From NCBI GenBank assembly GCA_012931725.1, contig CM022949.1, positions 60,636,106 to 60,700,105 of the forward strand: a DNA stretch of 64,000 nt, read 5' to 3'. The notes below the pieces were generated by a model that saw only the letters and a program-made list of their open reading frames with translations, was not told the DNA's origin and did no database searches. This DNA comes from Litsea cubeba (taxonomy: Eukaryota > Streptophyta > Magnoliopsida > Laurales > Lauraceae). Made by a program: the position numbers and the translations under genes. The stretch's first letter is position 1, and each line of letters opens with the position of its first letter. Shown here piece after piece: positions 12,680-23,282 of the stretch.

Positions 12680-13590
12680 TAAAAAAAGTCAGATTTCTTA
12701 GTTTGGATTCAAAATTGAGAAACTTTGATCCTCTCCTATCGTTCATCGTGCTTGCAGAAATGTTGAGACTGTTAGAGTTGGGATTTTGGGCCATCGTTTC
12801 TCTGCGATGAGTTCATTAGAGTTAAAAAAAAACAAAAAAAAATTCAAATTTATCATTTTGGATTCAAAATTATGAGACTTTGATCCTCTCCTATCGTTCA
12901 TCGTGCTTGCAGAAATGTTGAGCCTGTTCGAGATGGGATTTGGGCCATTGTTTCTCTTCGATGAGTTCATTAGAGATCTAAAAAACAAAATCAAATTTCT
13001 CATTTTTTCAAAATTGAGAAACTTTGATCCTTTCCTATCATTCATCGTGCTTACAGAAATGTTGAGCCTGTTCAAGTTGGGATTTTGGGCCATCGTTTCT
13101 CTTCAATGAGTTCATTAGAGATCTAAAAAAATTAAATTTCTCATTTTGGATTCAAAATTGAGAAACTTTGATCCTCTCCTATCGTTCATCTTGCTTACAG
13201 AAATGTTGAGCTTGTTCAAGTTGGGATTTTGGGCCATCGTTTCTCTTCGATGAGTTCATTAGAGATCTAAAAAAAATAAAAAAAAAATCAGATTTCTCAG
13301 TTTGGATTCAAAATTGAGAAACTTTGATCCTCTCCTATCGTTCATCGTGCTTGCGAAAATGTTGAGCCTGTTCGAGTTGGTATTTTGGGCCATCGTTTCT
13401 CTTCGATGAGTTCATTAGAGATCTAAAAAAAATTAAAAAAAATAAATTTATCAGTTTGGATTCAAAATTGAGAAACTTTGATCATCTTCTATCGTTCATC
13501 GTGCTTGCAGAAATGTTGAGCTTGCTCGTGTTGGGGTTTGGGCCACCGTTTCTCTTTGATGAGTCTATTTGGGATCTGAAAAAAAAGACA
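12680..13590 (+). repeat. Tandem repeat array, block 2 behind LTR 2
   Basis: Six units of the ~145 bp repeat. This block and its flanks copy block 1: the lead-in GTTGGTGGCCTATGTTGGATTT occurs at about 11283 and 12589, and the trailing module at about 12135 and 13585. The whole ~1.3 kb leader module is therefore duplicated. Confidence 0.85.
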
Positions 13591-13727
13591 TAGACTACTA
13601 AGATTAAACCAATTGCGTTCTTTGATCACGGTTGATTCAAGAAAAGCCTTGTCTAGAGTGTGGAGACAGCTTGACTGTTCTAGGCAAGGGTCCTCAAGAT
13701 GGGTTCATTAAGTAATCCTACCCATAA

Positions 13728-16276
13728 TGATGGACCACGGTTCTGCTCGGTGCTACCGAGGTTGACGGACGTGGGAGTCCCTTTGATCCGACCCTTTCGC
13801 ACCTGGGGGGCAAAGACGTGCATCAACTTTTTTTTGTGTGGGTGTGCCAGATTTTCTATTTTACTTGGAATTGCAAGTGGTGATCCGGAGATCATCCTTC
13901 GCAAGTAAAAAGGAAATCAACTTCTTTCAAGTTTTCCATTGCACACATATTTAAGAAAAGGACATTTTCTTGATTTGCCGTGAAAAGCAATTTTTTGGCA
14001 TTTATAGCCGATTTTTGGCGTTTATGGCTGATTTTGGTGTTTATAACCGATTTATAATTCTTATCGATATTGAAAGACAAGAGTTGTGATTTCTGTCTAT
14101 TTTAGAAAAATACAAACTACAATGAAAAGTAAGAAAAGGAAGATCTAACTTCTCAGGAGATTATGGGGGACTCGTTCAGATTGATGGTCGCAAGCCATGT
14201 GTGGACTTCGCCATCATCCATGCAGATGAGAATAGAGGATGCTCTTGATTCGCTTGGCTTGGCTATAACCTCAGATTTTTAGAGGACAAAGACCAAGAGG
14301 AGGTCCTATGTCCAATAAAAAGCTACGTAGACGGGCTGAAAGCCACGTCTAAGCCACTTGAGGCAGAAGGAGAAGGCAAGGACCTTGAGGGGGGGTACCC
14401 CGCAAGGGACTTTTGTCACCTTGTAGTGGTGGTCGATGCAGAACTTCAGCAGAGTTTTCTTTCTTACTTTCTCTGGATTTTCTGTGCATTTTTTTTCTGA
14501 TCTGGGATCTTTGTGTTATGCTTTGGGAGTGCTCTCCTATTTATAGGCTTTTAGGTAGCCATTTAGGAGGATTTATGAGCCTTAATTGTCATAAAGCTAC
14601 ATAAAGGGAGGAGTTACAAGATTTATTTCTTTATTTTGTAACTCCTTTTTCTTGGCTTCTGATTGGCCAGTGCAGATTGAGGGCATTTAATCGCCTTTAA
14701 TCACCATTATGGGAGGAGTTTCATGGGTTAAATGCCATGAATCAATTGACTTGTAAATCCTGGATGCTTGCTTCTGATTGGGCTGTCCAAAGAAATAAAT
14801 TAACGACTGCAATAAAGCTAGCCGATTAATTGCATTAAGTGTTCGCCGAGCAGTTGAAGAGTCATGGGCCGTGCCGCTTCTATTGGGATTCTTCTGGCGA
14901 TGATCATCGATGGATCTTCATATAGATCGACATCGGATGACCATATAACTTCAGGCATTGATTGCCAACAGCGGGTCGGTGCCATCTATCCTGTCGATTT
15001 CTCGATCGGTCAGGTAGAAAGCACACTTTTTTGGTTCACCGATTGACGATCAATGTTGATTTTGATACTCTTAAAGACGGACCCATGATTTTAACGGATG
15101 CTGAAGGATTTGGTGCCTCAAAAGTATGGATTTTAGAAAGCCACATGAGTAGGTTGCTTCAAAATGCGAAAAAAGATGAAAAACGAGCCTTTCTGGGGGA
15201 AATCCGGAGACCTGGAGCTCCATGGTCGCCAGCGACCATGCACAAGGTCACTGATGACCATGGGCCAGGGTCGCAGGCTGCGACCCTGGGGTTTTTTTCC
15301 CCTTTTAGTCCCATTTCGCGGCCGTTTTAAGGTCTTCTCCAATTCTTTTTTCTTATGTATTTTTCTTGACATTTTTGTACATTTGTTGGCCTGATTTCCT
15401 TGTAGAAAACTTGATGAGAATCCTTGCATTTTGGAGTGCAAAGTTTCCAATTTTCCGGGAAAGTCAAAGACTTTGCCGCGTAGAGCTGCTGATTTTCCGT
15501 CAGAAGCTGAAACTGGGTCAAACAATGTCGGAATGACCTGAAATTTGAGGTGAAACCTCCTAAGAAATAATTAAGACCAACATTGGTTTTATTTGAGTTT
15601 TGAAGCCATATGGGTCCTGTTTCCTGTAGACTTGATTTTGTCGGGAGGAAGATGTCCGATTGACCTGAAATTTGATAGGGAATCTATTTGAGTCATTTTG
15701 AGATGATCCACAGGCTCTGTCTTGGAAACCATGGTCCCGGGGAGCTTCACCGCCGAGAGGCCTGTTTTGGCTTCCGAGGTCTAAGTCTGGTCAAATGTTG
15801 TCGAAATTAACTGAAACTTGACGTGTAGCCCTTTCTAAGCTTCTTGAAGCCAGCCACGTGCTTTGTCTGATGAGTGATGGCCTCGGTGGTTCTCACTGCC
15901 GAGAGGCTTAATTTAGCTGTTTGAGGATTGATGTAGGGTCAAACGTTGTCGGTTTGACTTGTAACTTGACGTGGAGCCTTTTGGATGTATTTTGAGATTA
16001 TCCACAAGCTCTGATCGAAGATTTGGTATCTTCGATGTTGTCGCCGCTGAGAGCTCCTGTTCAGCTATCGGGGAAGCGAAGTTTGGCCAAATGATTTTGA
16101 AATAGCTCGAAACTTCTTGTGTGCTCCTCTTTTGCATGTCTTAAAGGATCTTGCAGTTTTTGTTTGATTCTGACAAGATTTGACTTTTGGAAGTAGCATT
16201 GCCTATTTATGGTAGGCTGTAACTTCTTGCAGTTTCTTGATGTAGAAGAAGCAAAATGACATTTTTGGTGTCAACA
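13728..16276 (-). repeat. 3' LTR of element B
   Basis: Read on minus: TGTTGACACCAAAAATGTC at 16276 down to ...GGTCCATCA at 13728. It matches LTR 1 and LTR 2 throughout, in inverted orientation. It holds a TATA box, the palindromic minisatellite (about 15220-15290) and the GGCATTTATAGCCG motif near its end (about 13996-14056). Confidence 0.85.
14538..14545 (-). promoter_or_regulatory. TATA box of element B LTR
   Basis: TATAAATA on minus (tatttata on +) in the context CC-TATAAATA-GGAGAGC, the same position as in LTRs 1 and 2. Confidence 0.7.
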
Positions 16277-16292
16277 AATGCCCCTTCAAGAT
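16277..16292 (-). other. Polypurine tract of element B
   Basis: On minus, CTTGAAGGGGCATT directly abuts the LTR start TGTTGACACC. This shows that 13728-16276 is a 3' LTR and that the body of the element lies to the right. Confidence 0.7.
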
Positions 16293-16489
16293 ACAACGAC
16301 GAGATGCTTAACTTTTGTAGTCGATGTGCCTCAAAGATATTTGTAAAAGAGAGCTTGTGACTTGACTAAGAGTCTTTGAGCAGTCTTTCTTTTTGTAGAG
16401 TGGCCTTTTGAGCTTCCAGCGGAATTTTATGGTAATGAAAGGGATCACTTACCATCTCGAGGCAAAGTTTTAAAAATGACATCAGGGAT

Positions 16490-16690
16490 GCCGGTTTGGA
16501 CTTTTGTTTTTGACCTTGTGACCTAGCAAGTTGTATGTGGCAGGTTAGGGGGTTGGGTTTGGTTTTGACCGTGCGACCCAACAAGCTGTATGTGGAATGT
16601 CGGGGGTGTCGATTTTGGTTTTGATCTTGTGACCTAACAAGCTGTATGTGGCAAGTTAGGGTATCAAGATTTGATTTTTGGTTTTGGTCT
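16490..16690 (+). repeat. ~60 bp tandem repeats, interrupted by the solo LTR
   Basis: Units run TTGTGACCTAACAAGCTGTATGTGGCAAGTTAGGG with a spacer of the type GATTTTGGTTTTGA. Three copies lie left of the solo LTR and one (18458-18500) resumes right after it. They belong to the untranslated part of element B near its 3' LTR. Confidence 0.75.
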
Positions 16691-17734
16691 TGTTGTTAGT
16701 TTTATGGACTCAATCCAGTAGATGATATAATAAATTGATTAATTTCTTTATTTATCAGTATATTCATACTTTTATTTCATGAGATGAATGGTGATTTATT
16801 ATATACTTGCACATAACCAATATGAATGACATGATGGTTCATGAGATGAACCGGGGTCCACAAGTATATTAGATGTAACACATGTGTATGGATGAGATCC
16901 ACATACGGGAGACATGTGTGGCAAATCTTATACTTAAATATTATCACAACCAGTGATGAGACTGGACATCTCATACTGATAAGGTTGCAGTACTTTGATC
17001 ACTATGAGATAGTGTGATTTGTCTCGATCATCAGAATGGAAGATTCTGGATCATAGTGTTGGTACATTGGATGTATTGAAGGACCATGAGAAGCACCTTA
17101 TAAACACTGTCTTTATTTTAAGGCCTGCTCTCATAATTCCCTAGCAATAGGCTCTCAATCCTGAGACATTAATAAACTCAAGTTTCTATCTATTCATTTG
17201 CTTTGAGTCACCAATGAGTGAGGCCAACTGTAGGTCAACACCTCGGTGATTTGGGTACATGGTAGTAGAGCTGTGGGAACATTCAATAGTCAAGAAGGAA
17301 TCTATCTCTAATATCCCCTTCAGCCAATTAATGGATTTATCATTGGTAAGTGCACACCCATTCCGATTAAGAGTTAATTGGAAAGGTACCTATTGATCAT
17401 TATAATTAATTGGGACTCAAGGATAAAAAAGATATGGATCTATTTTGGAAGACAGGTCCAATTGATCCATGGATATTGATAGAGGGGTCTACTTGTGATA
17501 ATGTGGAAGTTTAGGGTCTTCTATGTAATATTCCTAAGACTGGAGTTCAATTGCATTTATATAGTGGAGTTATTTGCAATTAACTGTGGGCCCGGATTAC
17601 ACATGAGATGTGGGGTCGCGAGTCCCAGTTGGAGCCAGCTTTCTAAGGAATCCCTAGTGGTCCCCACGCTAGCCCAACTATTAGAAAGTATCTAATTCTA
17701 GTTGAACTCTAAAAGGAAAGTTACTATTTCTATT

Positions 17735-17905
17735 TGAAGTGAGACTTCTAATAGTGGTAATAGTAGACTTACTAATTTTAGTAGAAGTGAGACTTCTATT
17801 TTAATTAGAAAGGAATTGGAAAGTTACTAATCATATTTGAAGTGAGACTTCTAAATGTGATATGGTAAGTTACTAATTAATGGAAGTGAGACTTCTATTG
17901 TAATT
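17735..17905 (+). repeat. U3 repeats with core GAAGTGAGACTTC
   Basis: Four copies of (T)GAAGTGAGACTTCTA, an imperfect inverted repeat (GAAGT-GAG-ACTTC), lie just upstream of the TATA box. Element E has only two (one reads GAAGTATAACTTC). By position they are candidate enhancer boxes. Confidence 0.75.
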
Positions 17906-17932
17906 AGTAAAGAAGAGACAACTTGCAAAAGC

Positions 17933-17965
17933 TATAAATAGAGGAGAGGAGGCCTTGGACGTCCA
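17933..17965 (+). promoter_or_regulatory. Solo LTR TATA box and downstream palindrome
   Basis: TATAAATA at 17933-17940 is followed 15 bp later by the perfect palindrome TGGACGTCCA (17956-17965), about where transcription should start. The same pair at the same spacing occurs in the LTRs of C, F and E. Confidence 0.7.
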
Positions 17966-18457
17966 TGCAAAAATCCACCTAGGGATTCACGCCTAAGTCC
18001 CCTAGTGCAAGTGTTGCACAAGTTATTCCTCTCTTCCCCCTTCTAGTTCTCTTTCTAGTTCCTCCCTAGAGTTCCTAGTAGTTTTCTCTTGGAGATCCCA
18101 CCATCTTCTTGAGAAAAGGAGAATCTAATACGGGTCATAGCGTGGAAGATCAAGAGGTCTTGGAGATCCCTATTTGATTAGTGAAAACGTTTCATCATCA
18201 AAGAAAGACGCAACTCCTCCATTAGAGCACAACCGAGCTCCAAAGGTATAATCTACTTCCTTGCATGTTGTAGATTTATTTGTAGCTTATATGTTGCTGG
18301 TTCTATCTTCTAGATAGATTGCTTTACTGATCATGATGGCTGAGATTGAGGACATAGATCTTGGATTAGGTTTTGTAGCCTTCTGGATAGTTGATCCCTG
18401 CGTCAAGTGGGTCAAAAGTTTTGAAACCTATCCCAAAGGCCCAACCTATTTCCAACA

Positions 18458-19130
18458 CTTGTGACCTAACAAGCTGTATGTGGCAAGTTAGGGGACTAGG
18501 ATGTGGTTTTTGGTAACTCTTTGCGACTATGTGGGTCCATTGGAGTGGTTTGGATTTTTGTGAAATGTCAATTTCAAGATTTTGGCTCAATTTGGTATAT
18601 GAGGCTGAATGGTTTAATTTTTGGAAGCTCATAGGGCTTGGAATTCTTTTTTTTTTGTAAGGTCCAATCAACTCAAAAGAGGCATGGAACCATTTTTGTG
18701 TGCTCTTGGTAAGAGTGATTACTCTTTGGCTAAAAGCCCCCCCCCCCCCCCCCCCCCTTTTTTTTTAGTGCCTAGGTGGTCAAACCTGGGTCATATGGGC
18801 TAACCCATGGGACCTTAAGCTTTTGAAGATGGCTTAGATCTCATATGGTTTCATTTTTGTAAAGAATATCTAAAAATATCTCTTTTGGATAGAGAATATC
18901 TAAGAATATCCTTACTCGGAGAGAATCTCTATGTTCCCTTTATTTTGGGAGAGAATATCTCAAATCTCCTATCTTTTGGGAGAAAATCTCTCATTGCTTT
19001 CTTTTGGGGAGAGAATCACTCAAGATATCTTTCATTTGGGAAAGAATCTTTCTAATTCCTTTCTTTTGGTAAGGTTACTTTTTAGTAACACTTACCTCTT
19101 TTCTTGTTTCCTTCTTTAGTTTGCTCTCTT
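18458..19130 (+). repeat. Untranslated part of element B with ~36 bp degenerate repeats and a poly-C tract
   Basis: Contains the last ~60 bp repeat unit, a run of more than 20 C followed by T (about 18739-18768), and five to six loose units of TCTTTTGGGAGAGAATCTCTCA (about 18860-19080). No coding sequence is visible. It lies just upstream of the TATA box of the antisense PMD gene. Confidence 0.6.
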
Positions 19131-19131
19131 C

Positions 19132-19138
19132 TATAAAA
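19132..19138 (+). promoter_or_regulatory. TATA box of the antisense PMD gene
   Basis: TATAAAA in CTTC-TATAAAAGC, 122 bp upstream of the ATG at 19260, on the strand opposite to element B. The context and spacing fit a plant core promoter. Confidence 0.55.
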
Positions 19139-19259
19139 GCAAAGGGATGTTGGATCTCTTGCTTTTACTGCTTTCTTTTGCAAAAATCTCAAGAGTACTT
19201 CAAGATCAAGAGTTTTTCTTCGTCAAGGATCTTCAAGCTTTTCTTCTTATTCTCCATCA

Positions 19260-22200
19260 ATGGCTTCAAGTAAGTTCTCTTTTTCAAGAAAACTCCATTG
19301 TAGAAAGTAGGATGGTAAAAAAAAAAGTGTTTTATTTTTGTTTCTTTCTTTTCTTTTTCACGTGTTTCCTTCTTTTTTTTACACGTGTTTTTTTTTCTCG
19401 TATATTTTCATGTCTTTTTTTTTGCACATTTTTTTTTATTTTTGTTTTTTGTGGGCCATATGGACAGATCCGTACAGATCTGGCCGTGCGGCCACGTGGC
19501 CTGTGGGCCAGTCCCATTTTTTGCTGGTCTTCTTTTTTTTATCTTTCTTCCCCCCCTCTTTTTTTCTCTCTCCCCCTTTTTTTGACAAATTTTATTTTTC
19601 TTCTTTTTTTTCTCTTCATGATAATGCTTTTTTTTGGCAAACCAAGATGTTCATGCATGCATTTTTTTTAAAATTGAATTGGTAGCATGATGTGATAACA
19701 TACCTGAAAGTTTTTGCAAATTTGGGAATTTTGGACCTCGTAGTGATGTTGAGCCCTTCCTGATTTTGCGGAGACTTTGAGATTTCGAAAGTTTGGAGTT
19801 TCGGAGCTCGCAGCGATGTTTTGCCCATCTTCAAGCTTTCTATTTCTTTCGGGATATTTTTTTTTTCTTTGGAATTGTCCCGGAATCATGCCAAAATTTC
19901 GCAATATTTTTTTTAGCGGAATTCATTCATTTTGATGATGATCGTTTTCTTTTCCATCCTTTGTAGGTGGTTCCTTCAGAACGAACAAGGGTAAAGAGCC
20001 TGCTACAAGCATACCTCGACGATCGGCTAGATCTTCCAATCTGGCCATTCAGTAGGCTTGGGAGAAGGTCCAGTATGTTGAGAGAAACCTTGAAGAGCGC
20101 GACTCCCTCAACAGAGATGAGATGAGGTAGCGATTGATCGCTCTCAAGAATGAAGAATTATATAAGATCATGGTAAGCAACCGTCCTTGGGTGATGGACG
20201 ATCAGAAGGTTTTGCCCAAGCATACCTTCTTCTTTGGTGATGCAGTCCCTGATGACGTGACATGCCAGAGGAGATGTATTCAGTTCTCTTACACAGCTGA
20301 TGGTGAGAAGAGAACCATTGTTACCCGGTCGACGTTTGATCGTACTATCTCGATCATGAGCCTTTCTCCCACATGCTCTAAGAGGGAAGATCCTCCAAGC
20401 TGAGTGAAGATGACTAACATGATCAAGACTGGGGTTTTTGTTGGCGGTCCTCCTAGATATACGAGAAATCGACTGACGACATGGACATGTTGAAGCCTGC
20501 CATCGGCTACCAGGGCTCTGATTATCCGTCGCTCAATTTGGGACCGGTGGGCCTTGGTATTTTCAGCGGTGACGTCAGCAATTGGGTGAAGCCTTTTCGA
20601 CTTCGTGGCCGTTTCAGTGCTGACTCCGTGTGGAAGTCGTGGACTGATCGTGTCCTGCTGATTGGTGGCACCGTTTTGAAGGAAGCTAGGATTTTCAATG
20701 CGGTCCACGCCTTTAGGGAGACCGTGATTTTTTCCGACGAGGCCTTCATGGCTATGTTGGAGTCATTCCTTCCACAAACCAATACCTTCGTTGTTACGAA
20801 TGGTGAGATTGGTTTTTCTTTGAAGGAGCTGAGCGCCATTACTGAATTGCCTATCCATGGCAGACTCTATGAAGAGTTCATGCCGATCGATAGCGTCCTT
20901 GAGGAGCAGTCAGAGGAGTTTAGGCTCCTATACTTTCAGGTTGTCGCCTTCTATGATTTTTTGAAATAGAAAGAGGGCTCGAAAGTTAGATCCAGTAGTT
21001 GGAAGAGTTCTAGCTCTTCATTCCCCAACTTTTTTGACAGTAGGGAATCTTTTGCTAGCATGACCCGGGAAGCCAGGGCTCAGGATCCAGGTTCGAAGAA
21101 GATTTAGGCTATGCAAGAGGAGTTGAGGGGTTTCTTCGCAAGTACAGACGCCATTTGCTTTGACATTGCATTGCGGAGAGATCTCGCTATTTACCTCACT
21201 TATTGGCTAGGTGAGGCCGTTTTTGTAGGAGAAGATGGAATGCACATCAGGCCGCAATGTATTTTTTTGGCTTGTCAGATGGCGTTTGGAGAGGGGCTTG
21301 CTTTAGTGCCTGCTCTTTACTCTTACTTGTGCACCGAACTGCAAGCTGCTGCTTTCTTGGTTCGGCTTGGGCTTCCCATGAACAGGGTATTTTCAGCCCA
21401 TATTTTCTATTTGTGGTTTGTATACCACTGTCCTGGCTTCCATCAGCTGGGTGCTGCACAGGATCATGATCCTCTGATGATTCGACTGGCTAAGGGGAAA
21501 GCCATATCTGAATCATTTTTGTTTGCCCGCATGAGGATCTGACGGTTTAGGGACGTCGAGATGGGGCAGTCTTCAGTGAAGCTTTCTCCGGAGTTGCGGA
21601 AGAAGGCTTTTGACTTTAGTGCCTCCCGAGACTCTACCAGGGCAGGGTCGGGAAGGCATTACTCCTTGACAAATGCAGAGGAGTGGCCTTTTAGCATACG
21701 TGTCGGAACGATGGTGTACCGTAGACATCTTTTCGTCGACATCCAGCCGTATGTGCCCTCTCGCTTTTTGCTGCAGTTGGGCTTTTCTCATGGCGTTGTT
21801 GGAGTGCCTGTAAGCATAGTGAAGCGCTTTGGAGGTTTGCAGGATGGGAGAAATGCATGGGCTTTCTATAGTGCTGAAGACACTACTGCCATGATTTCTT
21901 ATCCCGTGTTGTCGACTTTCCGGACTCTTGGCTTCGCGAAGTGGTTCGCGGAGAGCTTTTCGGCATATCGGGGGCTTTCCAAGAATGAGCTTGTTGTGAA
22001 GCTATCGTCTGGAAAAGGCCTTGGAAAGTCGGATGGCGTCCGTCGAGAGGAAGTTTGGGCCTTCCTTTCTGGAGAAAAGCACAAGATAGTCTTTCCCGGT
22101 GACCAGGGCGTCATTGGTTCTGAAGCTGTCCGAGAAATACCCGATGAGGCTTTAGAGCAGCTAGAACAGGAGGAAGCTAAGCTTGACGCTTTGATGCAAG

Positions 22201-23282
22201 GGTACAGAGGAGATCTTCTGTGGAGTCTACTGATAAGGGTAGACCATTCGGTGAGGAGTCAAGTGGGAAACCTGACTCTGACAGTGGGGTAGGTTCTTCT
22301 AAGAAGCGAGCCCGCAGAAGCAAGAGGAAGAGGAGTCATCATCGCAGCAAGGGGTAACATAAAGACGCTCTTGATGTGGAACTCCCTCTTATTATCAATG
22401 AGGACATGCAAGAGAATGCTGACAGCCTTCGGAAAAGAGGAGTCAAGGAGAAGAGACCGTCGATGAAGGTATGATTCTTCCTCTTTCTCTTCCCATTTCT
22501 TTTCACAGAATTTTCCATGTCCTGATTTGCTTTCTACTTTTGCTTTTCTTTTCTTTTTTTTAGCAGAGGAAGGCTTGAAGATGCCTGAGGTTCCGACCGA
22601 TGAGGCGGTGACGGATCCGGTTGTGGCACCTAAAGAAGAATCGAGGGACTTTGGAGTGAATCCAGAATCTCTAATTGGTTTAACTTCTTTTTTTTTGTGT
22701 TTGTGACTTGATTTGCTAACATTTTTTTTTCTTGTCAGCTGACTTGCCACAGGATTCCGATGACTTTGAACCATCGATGGATGCAAATGTTGATGATGCT
22801 TCTGATGAGTTCATGGAGGAAGAGAGTATTCCGCCAGTCGTTGAAAAAGGTACTTTATAGTAATAACCCTAATAATGATTTTTAAACAGGATCATATTCA
22901 TACCTTTCTGTGTTTCATTGGTAGGTTTTGAAGTGACAGAAGTGAGTCCATCGCTTCCTTCAAAACCAGAGCAAGGGATGCCAGAGGTTGATCCGGAGGT
23001 AGAGACTCCTAGAACCAGTTCTAACACAGTTGAGGAGATATCTAGGGCTGAGATTCCTTCCACAGTGGCTCCAACTGGAAAGAATTATTTTGTTACTCTT
23101 CCAACGGGTCATGACATGACCAGCCGACGGACGGAGGGGGCGAATCTTCATCTGGGCCAGGGTTGGCAAGGGCTTTGAGCTCTTGGATCGAGACTCTCCT
23201 TTCTGGGTAGTTGGATGTCGGACTTGGTATGATCTAGCATGTGCAGGAGGTTCCCACTGATGCTGAAGAAGTTGGTTTGGAC
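19260..23282 (+). pseudogene. Antisense PMD gene inside gypsy element B, 5' part
   Basis: Spliced PMD-type gene lying antisense between the pol and 3' LTR of element B. ATG GCT TCA A (19260-19269) is followed by a good donor GTAAGT (19270). A T-rich intron ends at AG 19966, and the frame continues GT GGT TCC to give MASSGSFRTNKGKEPATS. Exon 2 (19967-about 22468) holds the PMD core: WTDRVLLIGGTVLKEARIF, FLPQTNTFVVTNGEIGFSL and ITELPIHGRLYEEFMP, then IYLTYWLGEAV. Further exons follow at about 22563, 22739 and 22925. The gene is dead: in-frame stops at 20053, 20128, 20401, 20967, 21105 and 21540, and frameshifts near 20475 and 22210. Copia C splits the last exon at 23282. Confidence 0.75.

Larger units (their letters stand above)
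2901..13727 (+). mobile_element. Gypsy-type LTR complex A (LTR-internal-LTR-internal), non-autonomous
   Basis: Two long LTRs in the same orientation (2901-5567 and 7798-11160), each followed by related internal sequence, and cut at 13727 by the insertion of element B. The LTRs belong to the same family as the 3' LTR of B, which is linked to a Tat-like pol remnant, so I assign A to Ty3/gypsy by association. No RT, integrase or RNase H can be read inside A; only a weak gag-like remnant is present near 7300-7797. LTR-internal-LTR-internal order is expected after unequal recombination between two copies or insertion of one copy next to another. Candidate left target site is ttccg (2896-2900); its partner is not in the window. 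Confidence 0.65.
16694..18457 (+). mobile_element. Solo LTR of copia family E, TSD CTTGT
   Basis: Starts TGTTAGTTTTATGG and ends CCTATTTCCAACA. It is flanked by CTTGT on both sides (16689-16693 and 18458-18462) with no internal region, so it is a solo LTR left by LTR-LTR recombination. It is the same family as the LTRs of element E (48235-49900, inverted) but about 100 bp longer because of extra U3 repeats. Confidence 0.95.

Noticed and set aside
5805..13590. CRISPR-like regularly spaced repeats
   Set aside because: Units are ~145 bp, diverged, contiguous and inside plant retrotransposons; no short identical repeats with unique spacers.
19147..19685. Phe/Ser-rich open frames
   Set aside because: Produced by the T-rich first intron and 5' region of the PMD gene; no domain, and they overlap the start and donor site of the spliced gene.
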